A stretch of DNA of 64,000 nucleotides, from positions 33,389,224-33,453,223 of the forward strand of contig NC_066888.1 of assembly GCF_022985175.1 (NCBI RefSeq). The letters are read 5' to 3'. This document shows positions 33,000 to 44,219 of the stretch, one piece after another. The position numbers and the translations under genes were made by a program. Origin of the DNA: Labeo rohita. Lineage: Eukaryota > Chordata > Actinopteri > Cypriniformes > Cyprinidae. The notes beneath the pieces are model-generated. The model was given only the letters and a program-made list of their open reading frames with translations, ran no database searches and had not been told where the DNA came from. The number at the start of each line of letters is the position of its first letter. Within the stretch, counting starts at the first letter, position 1.

Positions 33000-33440
33000 T
33001 TATCTAAGGGGCATCTTGCAGCATGCTTGCAGTAGTGTTCTTGCATTGTGAGGCGTGTAATCCGCGTGCACCCTAATCCCGGAGCAGGTGGTCGGTGGGG
33101 CGTGTGGCGTGGCAGGGGTTCGTCACGCCGTTCCCTCTTCCTGACGCCACCAACACGCGTGTGCTCACATGAACACACGCTTGTGATGAACTCACATAAT
33201 GAGGCCTTTCGTAGCATGAGAGCAGACGGACGCTGACGCACACGTGCCAGCATTCATACACACAACATCCAAACACACACAGACAGGTGCGCCAGGAAGA
33301 GTGGGGTGCAAAACAAGGGTGGAACGGGGCATCTGTTGAGCAGAAAACAATCCCAGCCTCCCCTCGTCTCTGACCGACCCATCTGCTCCTGTGTGTTTGT
33401 GTTTCAGCCTCTTCACCGCTCATTTACATTTCACAATCAT
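33000..33440. other. CpG-bearing low-repeat island
   Basis: Balanced composition with many CpG and CACACG motifs between AT-rich repeat and a fold-back element. Overlapping open frames occur on both strands, without recognisable protein similarity or exon boundaries. It could be a regulatory island or a noncoding exon. Confidence 0.2.
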
Positions 33441-33458
33441 CAAATAATGCAAGTATTT

Positions 33459-34195
33459 AGACATGCACTACTGCTCCAACATTTGGAGTAACTGTTTTTT
33501 TTAACATCTAAAAGTCTCTTCTGCTCACTAAGGCTGCATTTATTTGATCTAAAATACATAAAAAAATCTGTAACATTATTGCAATTTAAAATATTTGTTT
33601 ACTATGTGAATATCTGTTAAAATTTAATTTATTTTTGTGATCAAAGCTGATCCTTCAGAAATCATTCTAAACATTTCTGATTATTATGTTTGTGAAATGA
33701 CACACTGCCATTCAAATGTTTCAGGCAAAAAAAAAAGAAAGAAATTAATACTTTTATTCATCAAGGACACATTAAATTGATCAAAAGTGACACTGAAAAC
33801 ATTTATAATGTTGCAAGAAATTTCCATTTCAAATAAATGCTGTTCTTTTGATCTTTCTGTGAATTCTGAAAAATAATAAGTGTGACGGTTTCCACAAAAA
33901 TATTGTGCAGCACAACTGTTTTCAACATTGCTAATAATCATAAATGTGTGTTGAGCAGCAAATCAGTATATTAGAATGATTTCTGAAGGATCATGTGACA
34001 CTGAAGACTGGAGTAATGATGCTGAAAATTCAGCTGCGCATCACAGAAATAAATTACAGTTTAACACATATTCACATAGAAAACAGCTATTTTAAATTAG
34101 AATAATATTTCACATTTTTTACTCGATTTTGGATCAAATAAATGCAGCCTTGGTGAGCAGAAGAGAATTCTTTCAGAAACGTTAAGAAATCTTGA
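33459..34195. mobile_element. Fold-back element family B, copy paired with 36240
   Basis: Begins ACATGCACTACTGCTCCAAC and ends GGTGAGCAGAAGAGAATTCT. Internally it shares long stretches with 36240-37030, including TGAAATGACACACTGCCATT and TGTTTCAGGCAAAAAAAAAA followed by AAAGAAATTAATAC. Confidence 0.85.
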
Positions 34196-34348
34196 TTATT
34201 CCAAATGATGATTTAGTCACACATCATTGCATGGAAAATATTAAAAGAAGTGGCATTCATTTAAAAGCAAGCATGAGTAATTAATACATCATCTAGTTTT
34301 TTATTATGTTTTACATCTTTCTTGGTCTTGGTCAAATAATTACAGATT

Positions 34349-35265
34349 AAAGGAGAAGTCCACTTCCAGAACAACAATTCACAGATAATGTAGTCTTCCC
34401 CTTGTCATCCAAGATGTTCATGTCTTTCTTTCTTCAGTCGTAAAGAAATTATGTTTTTTGAGGAAAACATTCCAGGATTTTTCTCCATATAATGGACTGA
34501 TATGGTGCCCCGAGTTTGAACTTCCAAAATGTAGTTTAAATGCAGCTTCAAAAGGGTCTTATCTAGCAAAACGATTGGTTATTTTCATTTAAAAAAATAC
34601 AATTTATATACTTTTTAATGTCAAACGCTCGTCTTGTCTTAATCTTCCTGAACTCTGTTTTTGTTGCGGTTCATGTCAGTTAGTGTATGTGGAAAAACTC
34701 CCATCTCATGTTCTCCCTCAACTTCAAAATCGTCCTATATCACTGTTTTGCATGTTTTATTAAGGGTGTTTGATCTTCTTTGCATGTTCACTTTGTAAAC
34801 ACTGTGTCTGTTCTTCTGCAGTGATGTAGGATGATTTTGAAATGATTTTTGAAGTTGAGGGAGAAAATACGATTGGAGTTTTTCGACATACACTAACTGT
34901 CTTGAGTCAGAATACACAGAGTTCAGGGAGAGAAAGACAAGACGAGTGTTTGAGATTAAGTAGTATTTAAATTGTATTTTTTAAATGAAAGTAACCGATC
35001 GTTTCGCTAGATAAGACCCTTCTTTCTTATCTGGGATCGTTTACAACCGCATTTGTGATCGTTTGAAGCCGCATTTAAACTGTATTTTGTAAGTTCAAAA
35101 TCAGGGCACCATATCAGTCCATTATATGGAGAAAAATGCTGAAATGTTTTCCTAAAAGAACATAATTTCTTTACGACTGAAGAAAGAAAGGCATGAACAT
35201 TGTGGATGACAAGGGGGTGAGTACATTATCTGTACATTTTTGTTCTGGAAGTGGACTTCTCCTTT
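34349..35265. mobile_element. Long fold-back element family D
   Basis: Left AAAGGAGAAGTCCACTTCCA and right TGGAAGTGGACTTCTCCTTT are exact inverted ends. The arms continue for about 430 bp each through TCCATATAATGGACTGATAT and GTCTTATCTAGCAAAACGAT. A short central region near 34720-34880 separates them. No coding sequence. Confidence 0.92.
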
Positions 35266-35299
35266 AAATTAGAATTTTGAAGTAGAAAGACTATTTATT

Positions 35300-35710
35300 T
35301 ACACCTTTGAGAAATGATTTTACAGTGCAGTCACTGGATATTCTCAGCGTGATTTTGGTAAATCCTCTCAGTGTGAATCTGTGATATATTTAAACACATT
35401 CAGTCACGTTTTTGAGAAGCGACATGTTTGATCACACAGAGAACGACTAAAAATATCCGGACAGACGGCGTGTTTGAGCGCAGGTGGAGCGTTTCATACG
35501 GCAGGTTATGAGACTCATGCTGATAGAAACAGTTTAGTCCTTTTAATTAGGAGGCTGCTGGTTTAACAGGTTGTTGTCGGTTTGTTCAGTGAAAATGTGC
35601 TGAAATGAACCTGAGCATCTCTGAGCCGCTCACTGTTGCTGTTGAATGTAGGACAGAAATTCACAGAACAATAGAGAAAACTGATGCTGGAGACAAAAGA
35701 TGACGCACTA
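35300..35710. promoter_or_regulatory. Candidate conserved noncoding element
   Basis: Balanced composition with no repeat. Contains GTCCTTTTAATTAGGAGGCT, GGCGTGTTTGAGCGCAGGTG (an E-box CAGGTG) and CATACGGCAGGTTATGAGAC. It resembles developmental noncoding elements near otx2 but is unverified. Confidence 0.3.
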
Positions 35711-35767
35711 AACACATCAGAACTATTCATCTGAATAAATACTGACTCAAATAAAACACTACAAGAC

Positions 35768-36239
35768 TTATTTATTTTTTTTTTTTTTTTTTTTTAAAAG
35801 ACACAAGGCACTTCATCCCCACCATCATCCTCATAGAAGTTAAAAGTCTCAACATTTGAACATTTAAATGTATAATTTCATTATTTTCTAAAGACTCTCT
35901 TTTATGTTTCTAAAGTTGTTTTATGTATTTGTTTACAATTTTATTTTCTGTTTTAAATTGTTTCCATTTGCTTACCCTTTTAAATTAAAAAGAAACAGGT
36001 GATGGGAATTGTAAAATAATTATTATAATAAATTCATACACAGTAATGTCTATGTTTACTACTCTACTTACATGAATTGTCAGTGTTTAGTGCTTTTCTG
36101 AGCGTTTGAGCTCTCATTGTATGATTTGTTGATTGTTTGATTAATTGATTTATGTTTTTAAAGTTTTGTTAAACACAAAAAAGACAAAAAGACACATAAA
36201 CAGCAACTAAAAATTAATTAATAAATTATGCCATGTTTA
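35768..36239. other. Poly-T tract and AT-rich intergenic DNA
   Basis: A T tract lies at 35775-35795 and is followed by AT-rich sequence without a recognisable feature. Confidence 0.5.
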
Positions 36240-37030
36240 CACATGCACTACTGCTCAAATGTGTGGAGTGGTGTTTATATATATATATATAATATAAGTC
36301 TGTTGTGCTCACCAAGGCTGCATTTATTTGATCAAAAATACATAAAAATGTGAAATATTATTGCAATTTAAAATAACTGTTTTCTATGTGAATATGTGTT
36401 AAACTGTAATTTATTTCTGTGATGCGCAGCTGACTTTTCAGCATCATTACTCCAGTCTTCAATGTCACATGATCCTTCAGAAATCATTCTAAACATTACT
36501 GATTATTACTGATTATTATTTTTGTGAAATGACACACTGCTATTCAAATGTTTCAGGCAAAAAAAAAAGAAAGAAATTAATACTTTTATTCATCAAGGAC
36601 ACATTAAATTGATCAAAAGTGACACTAAAAACATTTATAATGTTGCAAGAAATTTCCATTTCAAATAAATGCTGTTCTTTTGAACTTTCTATTCATCTGT
36701 GAATCCTGAAAAATAAAAAGTGTGACTCTTTCCACAAAAATATTGTGCAGCACAACTGTTTTCAACTTTGCTAATAATCATAAATGTTTGTTGAGCAGCA
36801 AATCAGTATATTAGAATGATTTCTGAAGGATCATGTGACACTGAAGACTGCAGTAATGATGCTGAAAATTCAGCTGCGCATCACAGAAATAAATTACAGT
36901 TTAACAGAAATTCACATAGAAAACAGCTGTTTTAAATTAGAATAATATTTCACAATTTTGACTTGATTTTGGATCAAATAAATGCAGCCTTGGTGAGCAG
37001 AAGAGACTTCTTTCAGAAACGTTAGGAAAT
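36240..37030. mobile_element. Fold-back element family B, copy paired with 33459
   Basis: Begins ACATGCACTACTGCTCAAAT and ends AGAAACGTTAGGAAATC. Nearly the same order of internal blocks as 33459-34195, with a (TA)n insertion at about 36279-36292. Confidence 0.85.
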
Positions 37031-37239
37031 CAAAGTGCCTCAGTAATGCATACATTTAAAATATTGAAGATAAACGTAAAAAAAAATTCAAATGTAAAAA
37101 AACGGGGTTTTTTTAAGTTGTAAAAACATGAGAAAGATACAATTTCAGTTTATACTTTAAAATGTCATGTTTAATGCATTGTTTGCAATTTTTGTTGAAA
37201 TTTATTAGCAATTTCTAAGTGAAAATGGTTTCTACACCT

Positions 37240-37580
37240 CTTTTTTTCTGTGTGCCTATGCGTTTCTCTTTCTCTTGTAGTATTTGCTCACCGGTGGTCT
37301 GTTGATGCGTTTTGAATGTGAATAGTAACATCACTGAATGACTTTCTGTCCCTGACGGTGTCTGTTGTCCCTCAGGGGTTTGTATCAGTCATTAGTCTCT
37401 AATAATGGCATCATCATCATCACTAATGGGTGAAGCATCATCCTCACAGCAGGAGACACGATGACCAATTAAAGCACTCGATCTCAACAATACAAGCAGC
37501 AGTGAGGGACATGAACATCCAGTGCTCCTGCTGACCCGCATTCAGTCAGTCATCTGACTTCATTTCCATCAGAACCCTAT
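37240..37580. promoter_or_regulatory. Candidate conserved noncoding element downstream of otx2
   Basis: Balanced, non-repetitive sequence with CATTAGTCTCTAATAATGGC, CACGATGACCAATTAAAGCA and CTGATGCG-type motifs. It is about 2 kb beyond the otx2 stop codon. The call is by composition and TAAT or CCAAT motifs only. Confidence 0.3.
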
Positions 37581-37589
37581 ATTCCTCAA

Positions 37590-37702
37590 AGATATTTTGT
37601 AAATTTACTACCATGAATATATCAGAACTTAATTTTTGATTAGTAATATGCATTGATAAGAACTTCATTTACACAACTTTAAAGATGATTTTTATATATT
37701 TA

Positions 37703-37736
<34 letters not shown>

Positions 37737-37888
37737 TTTTGCACCCTCAGATTCCAGATTTTCAAATTGTTGCATCTCGGCCAAATATTGTCCTATACTA
37801 ACAAACTTATTTATTTAGCTTTCATGTGATGTATAAATCTCAATTTCAAAAAATTGACCCTTATGACTGGTTTTGTGGTCCAGGGTCA
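37590..37888 (+). mobile_element. MITE family A, truncated copy
   Basis: Ends GGTTTTGTGGTCCAGGGTCA. The left end is missing. It contains a TA and poly-T tract at about 37693-37740. Same orientation as the 49239 copy. Confidence 0.75.
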
Positions 37889-38289
37889 GAGTTTTTCCAG
37901 CATCTGACACTTGTAACAAATTTGTAACATTTGTAACACTTATGTAACAAATCACCCATAATTAATATGTCCATCATCTCTGTTTTGCTGATGTTATTAA
38001 AGTGTATTATTATTATTATATCTTTATTTAATATTTTGACTCGAAGACTTAAAAATGAAGAAGTCAACAAGTAAATCGTTTAAATATCAATTTATTTTAT
38101 GTATCACAGTCAACAAATCAATGATCTCATTAAAATAAATGTGATGGTTTAGATTTGAAATTAAATGCAATTTTTAGGAGAGGTTTGCCTGTTCAAATAA
38201 TTAATCCACGGGTGACCAATTTATTTTAATTTAAGTTTTACTTTGTTTACAAGTTAACATACTTGTGCAGTATATATGTGAAAAAATAT

Positions 38290-38825
38290 CTTTTTCACTA
38301 CCAGTCACCAAGCTTGCATTTATTTGATCCAAAGTACAGCAAAAACAGTAAAATTTTAAAATATTTTTACTATTTAAAATGACTGTTTTCTATTTGAATA
38401 TATTTTAAAATGTAATTTATTCCTGTGATTTCAAAGCAGAATTTTCATCATCATTACTGCAGTCACATGATCCTTCAGAAATCATTCTAATATTCTGATT
38501 TGCTGTTAAAAAATGTATTATTATTATTATATTAATAATAATAATATTATGTAAAAAGTTCAGAAGAAAATCATTTATCTGAAATAGAAATCTTTTGTAA
38601 CATTATAAATGTCTTTATCATCACTTTTAACAAATTAAAAGCATCAAAGCTTTAAATTAATTTAAAGCTTTGATCGCAGGAATGAATTACATTTTAAAAT
38701 ATATTAAAATAGAAAGCGGTTATTTTAAATAGTAAAAATATTTCACAATATTACTGCTTTTGCAGTACTTTGGATCAAATAAATACAGCAGAAGAGACTT
38801 CTTTAAAAACATTTAAAAAATTTCT
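38290..38825. mobile_element. Fold-back element family B, copy downstream of otx2
   Basis: Arms around GCATTTATTTGATCCAAAGT and TGGATCAAATAAATACAGCA, with the core CACATGATCCTTCAGAAATC. It ends shortly before the presumed otx2 3' UTR. Confidence 0.75.
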
Positions 38826-38970
38826 GTTAAAAGAAAAACTTTTGACTGTTGTTGTATATACTGTAAAACAGTATTTTTCCAAGCAAATAAACCAAAGATT
38901 ATTGAAGTTTTAGTAGAAAATACTATTTCAGTTATTCTACTACAGAATTTCAATTGCTGTTTCCTTGTAG

Positions 38971-38976
38971 TTTATT
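38971..38976 (-). promoter_or_regulatory. Candidate otx2 polyadenylation signal
   Basis: The first minus-strand AATAAA noticed after the stop codon, in TCAAAATAAACTAC. It would give a 3' UTR of about 0.5 kb, ending just before a fold-back element. Confidence 0.35.
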
Positions 38977-39493
38977 TTGACATTTACTTCCATTTCTGGG
39001 TGTAACTTGTTTCTACACCATTCAGGTTTTCACACTAAATAATAATTTAAACAAAATAGGAGAGATGAATTTTAAATAAGGCGGACGCAATTTTCTATTA
39101 GACATTTTAATATACCAATTCTACCCAAAAAAATGCCTCTGGCTTTACAAAAGTAATAATTTAAGAGAACATACAAATGAAAGTCACAGCACATTTGTCA
39201 AAGACGAGAACATAATATAAATCTAAAAAGGTAAAAGTCTAAAAACACACGCAAACACATTGATTGTCTCTCACAGAACAAAAGCTAGCAGTTCATTTAA
39301 AAAGCGTTTTAAATAAAGTAGTGCATTTGAGAAACTCATAAAGAGGTTTATGAGATTCTGCTCGTTTCACCAAATAACATTTGATGCTGTTCGCGTTTTT
39401 TAAACTTGGTCAAAATAACGCGTTTTCCGCTTCTTATTTAGATTCAAGTTCCCTGGATGTCCAGATATTCCCACATATTGCATCGCTGTGCGT

Positions 39494-39988
39494 TTACAAA
39501 ACCTGGAACTTCCACGACGTGGTCTGATCTTTGTAATCCAGACAGTCTGAGCTGAAGTTGAGCCTCCACGAAGCGCTTTGCTCTTTGTAATCCGAGCAGT
39601 CCGAGGCGGCGCTGAATCCGTAACCCTGCGCCGGGTGATGCTGCACAGAGCCCAGGTAAGAGCCGCAGTCCATGCCGCTGAAATAAGCCGCGCTGCCGGA
39701 GAATCCCGGGCTGTACGGGATGGGGAACGATCTCTGCATGCAGGACGACGGGGAGGTGGAGAGAGGCTCGGGGGAGACGGAGGCCGGGCTCCAGATGGAC
39801 ATCGGAGCGGCGGCGGTCATGGCCGGTAAGGACGCGCTGGACGGACTCGTGTACGAGTCGCTGTCGGTGATCTCTCCAACCGGAGAACTGCTCTTCTTCC
39901 GCACTGCTCGGGTTTTCTGCGCTGGGCTCTGGTTCTGCTGCTGCTGCTGCTGTTGACGACACTTTGCTCTGCGATTTTTGAACCAAAC
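39494..39988 (-). CDS. otx2: otx2 coding exon 3 (homeodomain helix 3 and C terminus)
   Basis: Starts after CACAG with VWFKNRRAKCRQQQQQQQ and runs to a TAA. The glutamine run is followed by a Ser/Thr/Pro-rich activation region with SIWSPASVSPE, then CMQRSFPI, FSGMDCGSYL and the paired Otx tail motifs. The overlapping frames on both strands here are shadows. Confidence 0.93.
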   Translation of the reverse strand, partial: VWFKNRRAKCRQQQQQQQNQSPAQKTRAVRKKSSSPVGEITDSDSYTSPSSASLPAMTAAAPMSIWSPASVSPEPLSTSPSSCMQRSFPIPYSPGFSGSAAYFSGMDCGSYLGSVQHHPAQGYGFSAASDCSDYKEQSASWRLNFSSDCLDYKDQTTSWKFQVL

Positions 39989-42448
39989 CTGTGATGTGAA
40001 GTCAAAACGACACGTGCTTAGTGAAAACACCTAAATTAACTTGATATTAAAGGTTCTCCATAAACGATAATTCATTATTTTGAAGAATCTGTCTGTCCAG
40101 ATTCTACTTTGATCAAGAAAACGATAAATGTCAGCTTTATTATCTTGCAGATCAGTTATGTTTTAGCTGCAATGCTCATCTCTTGTATTTTAAGAAGTTT
40201 AACCTGTAACTTTACCTTGTACACAAACACAGCGCTTGTTTTCAAACTAGTCCAAAATACTAATATGATCGAGTTCATCCAAATGAATTGGTTTGCACGC
40301 GTTAAAATGATTTTTTTTAACGCTATCACGGGTATTTTTGTAATTTTATGCCAACAATCATTAGGATATTAAGTAAAGATCATGCATGAAGATATTTTGT
40401 CAATTTACCACCGTAAATATATCAAAACTTAATTTTTGATTAGTAATATGCATTGCTAAGAACTTCATTTGGACAACTTTAAGGGTGACTTTCTCAATAT
40501 TTAGATTTTTTGCACGCTCAGATTACAGATTTCAAGCCTATAACAAACCATACATCAATGGGAAGCTTATTCATTCAACTTTCATATGATGTATTAATCT
40601 CAGTTTTAAAAATTGACCCTTATGACTGGTTTTGTGATTCAGGGTCACATTTGAATACGCACACGTAGTCTGCATTATATAGGTCTAAAACCGTAATATT
40701 TCATGAACACTTTACAACAGGATCTCATTTGTTAATGCATTAACTAACAATATATTTTACAGCATTTATTAACCTTTGTTAATATTAGTTAATAAAAATG
40801 TTCATGTTAGTTGCAGTGCATTACCTGATGTTGACAAAAAAACAACTTTCGATTTAAAAAAACTTTAACTAAGATTAGTAAATGCGGTGTAAGTAATGTT
40901 AACAAATGAAACCCTAATGTAAAGTATAACCAATATTTCTTATATTTATATTAATGATTTTAACCCTTAAGTTGTGTTCTGGAGAGGACTTTATTTTAAC
41001 TAAAAGTGGTAATTGGACTAAAATTTACTTACACAGGCTATAACTTAACAAAAATGGATAGTTTTGTATTTTGGGCGGATTTTTCCACAGATTGTTACAC
41101 TTAAGGTGTTCGCAGACAAAAAAAAATTAAAACTTGCTTATAAATAAATTATAAAAATTATCCACAAATTATTCATTTTTCAAGAACTGAGGTGCGTGAG
41201 CTCTAATCAAGGGTTAATGAAGTGTTATTGCATATCCTCGATGTGTCTCTCTGACCTGTACTCTTGACTCGGGCAGGCTGATCTTTAAGGCCACTTCCTC
41301 CCGCATGAAGATGTCCGGATAGCGCGTCTCGGCGAACAGCGTCTCCAGAACATCCAGCTGCGCTCGAGTGAAGGTGGTCCGCTCGCGCCGCTGTTTGCGC
41401 GGAGTCGCTGAGGACACGAAAAAACAAATACTGGCACTTTAGTATCTGCAGTTTAGGGGTTCAACACGGGGACAGAAGATCTAACGCGTTCCGCAAAATG
41501 CGTGTCGCCGTAATTTAGAAAATCAGGTCGCACCAGTATCTGGTTAATTATTGCAAGCAAATATCCGCTCATAAAAGATCTATCTATCTATCTATCTATA
41601 TGTCTATCTATATGTCTGCTTCTAGTTCAACTACAAGCCGATGAATAAAGTTGAAGTTGAACATTCGTTTTTAAATATTAATAATCATGCATTTATGTTT
41701 CAGATAAAAATATATATTTAAGAAATATAAGACTAATATAAAACTTTTAGTTATGGAAGCACGTTTAGTTATTCAGCCACTGAATAAAAAAGATGAAACT
41801 GGTTCTGATTTTTTCTTTCTCAAAATTGCGTTAAAAAGTCCGAATTGAGGCGGAACTATCAGGCTGTAACTTATCAGAAAAAGTGATAATAGCGAGATGT
41901 AAACTCAGAATTTTGACATTTTGTCTCAAGATATTTTTTTTTAAGTCCATGAGATAAAAAATGAGTAAATTGACTTTTTATCTGACAATTTCAATTTAAA
42001 TAGGCTATCTCAACTTCCCTTTTCTCAGAATTAATATAAACTTGCAGTTCTGAAGAAAAAAAAAAAGATGTAAACTCGCAAACTCGACTTTTTTTTTTTT
42101 TTTGGCAAGGCAAAAAATAATTGCTTTTTTGTATCTGACAATACTAACCTTTTTCTCGCAATTCTGAGTTTATATCTTGCTTTTTGGACCTTTTAATAAA
42201 TTCCAAATTGCCAAACTCAGAATCACACGAAGGAAAAGTGCAAATCGTGAAATCAAAAGTCGCAAATACATTTTAATGTTTACCCCGCGGCTGAAACAAG
42301 CAGTGTCGTGAACTAAACCTGTGTTTTACAATGTGTAAATGAGTTTGGCTTTACCTGAGTAACCCATGGACGGATGCAGCAGGTCCATCCCGGAGCTCAG
42401 ACTCAGTCCGGTGACCGGATACGGCGCTTGTTTCATGTACGACATCAT
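39494..42448 (-). CDS. otx2: Otx-class paired-type homeobox transcription factor, divergent Otx2 (three coding exons, 246 aa)
   Basis: Exons in transcript order are 42448-42355, 41407-41256 and 39988-39494, totalling 741 bp. Intron phases agree and the stop is TAA at 39496-39494. Otx2 is a nuclear K50 homeodomain factor binding TAATCC, needed for forebrain, midbrain and eye development. The homeodomain is residues 37-96, with WFKNRR and lysine 50 intact, followed by a glutamine run. The C-terminal half keeps SIWSP, MDCGSYL and the two tandem tail motifs (SDYKEQSASW, then LDYKDQTTSWKFQVL) that mark the Otx family. Compared with what I know of Otx2, homeodomain positions 18, 22 and 39 are changed (A to T, K to E, N to S), and a segment of about 30 residues before QGYG is absent, so the protein is shorter than the usual 289. 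Linkage to peli2 and armh4 favours otx2 over otx1 or crx. Which teleost copy (a or b) cannot be fixed here. Confidence 0.88.
40325..40648 (+). mobile_element. MITE family A, partial copy in otx2 intron
   Basis: Begins within ATCACGGGTATTTTTGTAAT and ends TTTTGTGATTCAGGGTCAC. The left terminus is missing. Confidence 0.75.
40706..40931. mobile_element. Short MITE with AACACTTTACA ends
   Basis: Left AACACTTTACAACAGGATCT and right AACCCTAATGTAAAGT form inverted ends. Related to the copy at 31161-31410. Confidence 0.65.
41256..41407 (-). CDS. otx2: otx2 coding exon 2 (homeodomain, first part)
   Basis: Starts after CCTCAG and encodes ATPRKQRRERTTFTRAQLDV through KISLPESRVQ. It ends at a GTCAGA donor exactly between Q46 and V47 of the homeodomain, the conserved Otx intron position. 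T18, E22 and S39 of the homeodomain differ from the usual A, K and N. Confidence 0.93.
41408..42354 (-). other. otx2 intron 1, tetranucleotide and AT-rich repeat
   Basis: A (TATC)n tract lies at about 41580-41620. At 41860-42250 there are repeated TGTAAACTC, CAGAATT and TCTCAA/TTGAGA blocks, a low-grade inverted-repeat family. No additional exon is needed to join the Otx frame. Confidence 0.5.
42355..42448 (-). CDS. otx2: otx2 coding exon 1
   Basis: Encodes residues 1-31, starting MMSYMKQAPYPVTGLSLS and including MDLLHPSMGYS, the conserved Otx N terminus. Two adjacent ATGs start the frame. The donor reads GTAAAG on the minus strand. It ends one base into codon 32. Confidence 0.88.
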
Positions 42449-43030
42449 GTTCACGAGTGGATGAAGGAATAAAGTCGAAACTCCTCTGGGCGTCTGTCCT
42501 CCTGCACGAGCACAGGCGACTGGTTGAGCTGGTTATCCGCTGACATGGAAACTAGTTGGTTGACCGAGGGGGCGGATCTTCTTCGATCTCCTCATCCCAT
42601 AATCGCGACGCGTCTCCGAGAACAAAACGCAGCGGTCGTTTGGAGAGACGCGTACTGAGACGCAACAAGGCGCAAAGTAGCCAAAACACTGGAGGACGGG
42701 CTAATTGTCTCCGAAGTAGACGGCCTGGTTGGGGGTCATTTGCAAAGACAAAGAGCGCCGTGGACAAGATAAATAGTGCTGATAACAATAAAGAGCAGCT
42801 TCTCCATCTCAATGAGCCGCTCATTACAATGCCAAGAGCAGCTTAGCGCGAAAGCGCTCAACTTAAGGCCAATTTTCATTACAGTTACACATTATTGACA
42901 CTCCTAAGGCTATTCTTCGTAATTAATTGCAGCCGGTAATTAGATTTAGGCGATGGGCCTCCTTACAAAGTGTTGATTAGCGAGAGCCATTTAGATTAAG
43001 TAGAACAAACACATTAGTAAATCCCTCCAT
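42449..43030 (-). promoter_or_regulatory. otx2: otx2 5' leader and proximal regulatory region
   Basis: CpG-bearing sequence runs upstream of the ATG to about 42720. Beyond that a striking block contains TGATAACAATAAAGAGC (SOX-like AACAAT) and CAATGAGCCGCTCATTACAA. It also contains TTCGTAATTAATTGCAGCCG, GGTAATTAGATTTAGG and GTTGATTAGCGAG. Clustered TAAT cores with no repeat suggest a conserved promoter-proximal enhancer. Start site and upstream noncoding exons are not defined. Confidence 0.5.
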
Positions 43031-43880
43031 TAGCAAAGTACTGAGAATCAGTTTGTAAGTAAAGTCCTGGAATGAAGCTGTAATAAATAAAGTAATAAAA
43101 ACGCTGTTTTGTCATGCACCTGCAAGTTTGAGATTTGGGGCTTTTTTGGTTTTTCATAAAGTGTTTTTTCAGACTAGTGGAAAGAAAACATCCAAACGAC
43201 ACTGTTGAGTGTTTCTTTTGTAGCACTTCATCAGTTTGTGTGAATAGATTTAAATTGCAATCCATATTTTTAAAGGCTATTTTCTCAAAATGAGTTTTTT
43301 CTTCTACCCTGAGCCACAAATCTCCACTTCAGCAGCACTTACACACACCACACCAAACATTTTCGCTCCTGTCTGTATCCTGAAGGTTTTTACAGAGGGA
43401 TTTGTTCATATACAATTTGCTTGATTATATACAACATTTTAAACCCTCAAAAATTGTGAAAAATATTGCTTTCTGTCTAATTCAGAAGTGTTTTTTGAAT
43501 TATGGAGTGACAAAAACAAGATCCCCTCTGTGAAAACTATTGACTCTAATATGTAAAAAAAAATGTAAACAAGAATTTTGAAACTGACTTCATCCAGTGT
43601 TTAGATTTTTGTACTAGAAATGTATGCAAATGAACGCATATTTCATTAAATAATGACTTATTTTATATTTAAACTTAACGTTTTAAAAAACGTGCAATAC
43701 AAAAAATGTTTACAATTATCAATGTATTCAATCAAGAGGGTAAATAAAGCGATAACTGTTCACCTGCAGTGTCTTGAAGACGTTTAAACTGGTTTTGCTG
43801 ATGTTCCTATTAAGTTATAATTTAAAATAAAAAAACGTTACATTTTAAGGGAAGTTAAAATTGTATCATTTTCCAATCAT
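43031..43880. other. Intergenic AT-rich DNA upstream of otx2
   Basis: No recognisable gene. Frames here have no known similarity. Confidence 0.4.
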
Positions 43881-43884
43881 TATG

Positions 43885-44150
43885 AGAATGTTACATTTCA
43901 ATGTTCTCTGAACGTTCTGAAACAAGCAGTAACATTCAAAAATGGTAAAAGAATGTCAAACTATGAATCGTTGTAGAAGAAAAACGTTCTATGATGTATA
44001 GAAGTTTCTTTGTTCTGAGAACACCAGTAAGGATAACTTTGAGAGATCGTTCTGCTGACCTTACTGAAAGAACGTTCGTTGACCTGAACGTCACCTGAAA
44101 GCTTTGAGAACGTTTCCTGTTAGCTATTTACCAACCAGTTCTCTTTAAAG
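43885..44150. repeat. GAACGTTC-type interspersed repeat
   Basis: Multiple TGAACGTTCTGAAACAAGC, AAAACGTTCTATGATG and AAAGAACGTTCGTTGACC blocks with internal inverted symmetry around GAACGTTC. Confidence 0.55.
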
Positions 44151-44219
44151 AGTTTTGATCTGACATTAAGGATTTATGCTTATGTTTAAACGTTTGAGTT
44201 GTTAATAATACTGGTGATG

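Larger units (their letters stand above)
39989..41255 (-). other. otx2 intron 2, with two mobile elements
   Basis: Contains a family A MITE (40325-40648, plus orientation, ending GGTTTTGTGATTCAGGGTCA) and a GTTAACA-type MITE (40706-40931). The rest is AT-rich intron with no exon. Confidence 0.6.

Noticed and set aside
32463..33253. Frames rich in YIYIYI and the 112-codon minus-strand frame
   Set aside because: Derived from TA microsatellites and an adjacent CpG island. They show no protein character.
39444..39986. 180-codon minus-strand frame overlapping otx2 exon 3, and the plus-strand frames at 39578-39956
   Set aside because: They are alternative frames of the conserved Otx exon, held open by its GC-rich codons and CAG run.
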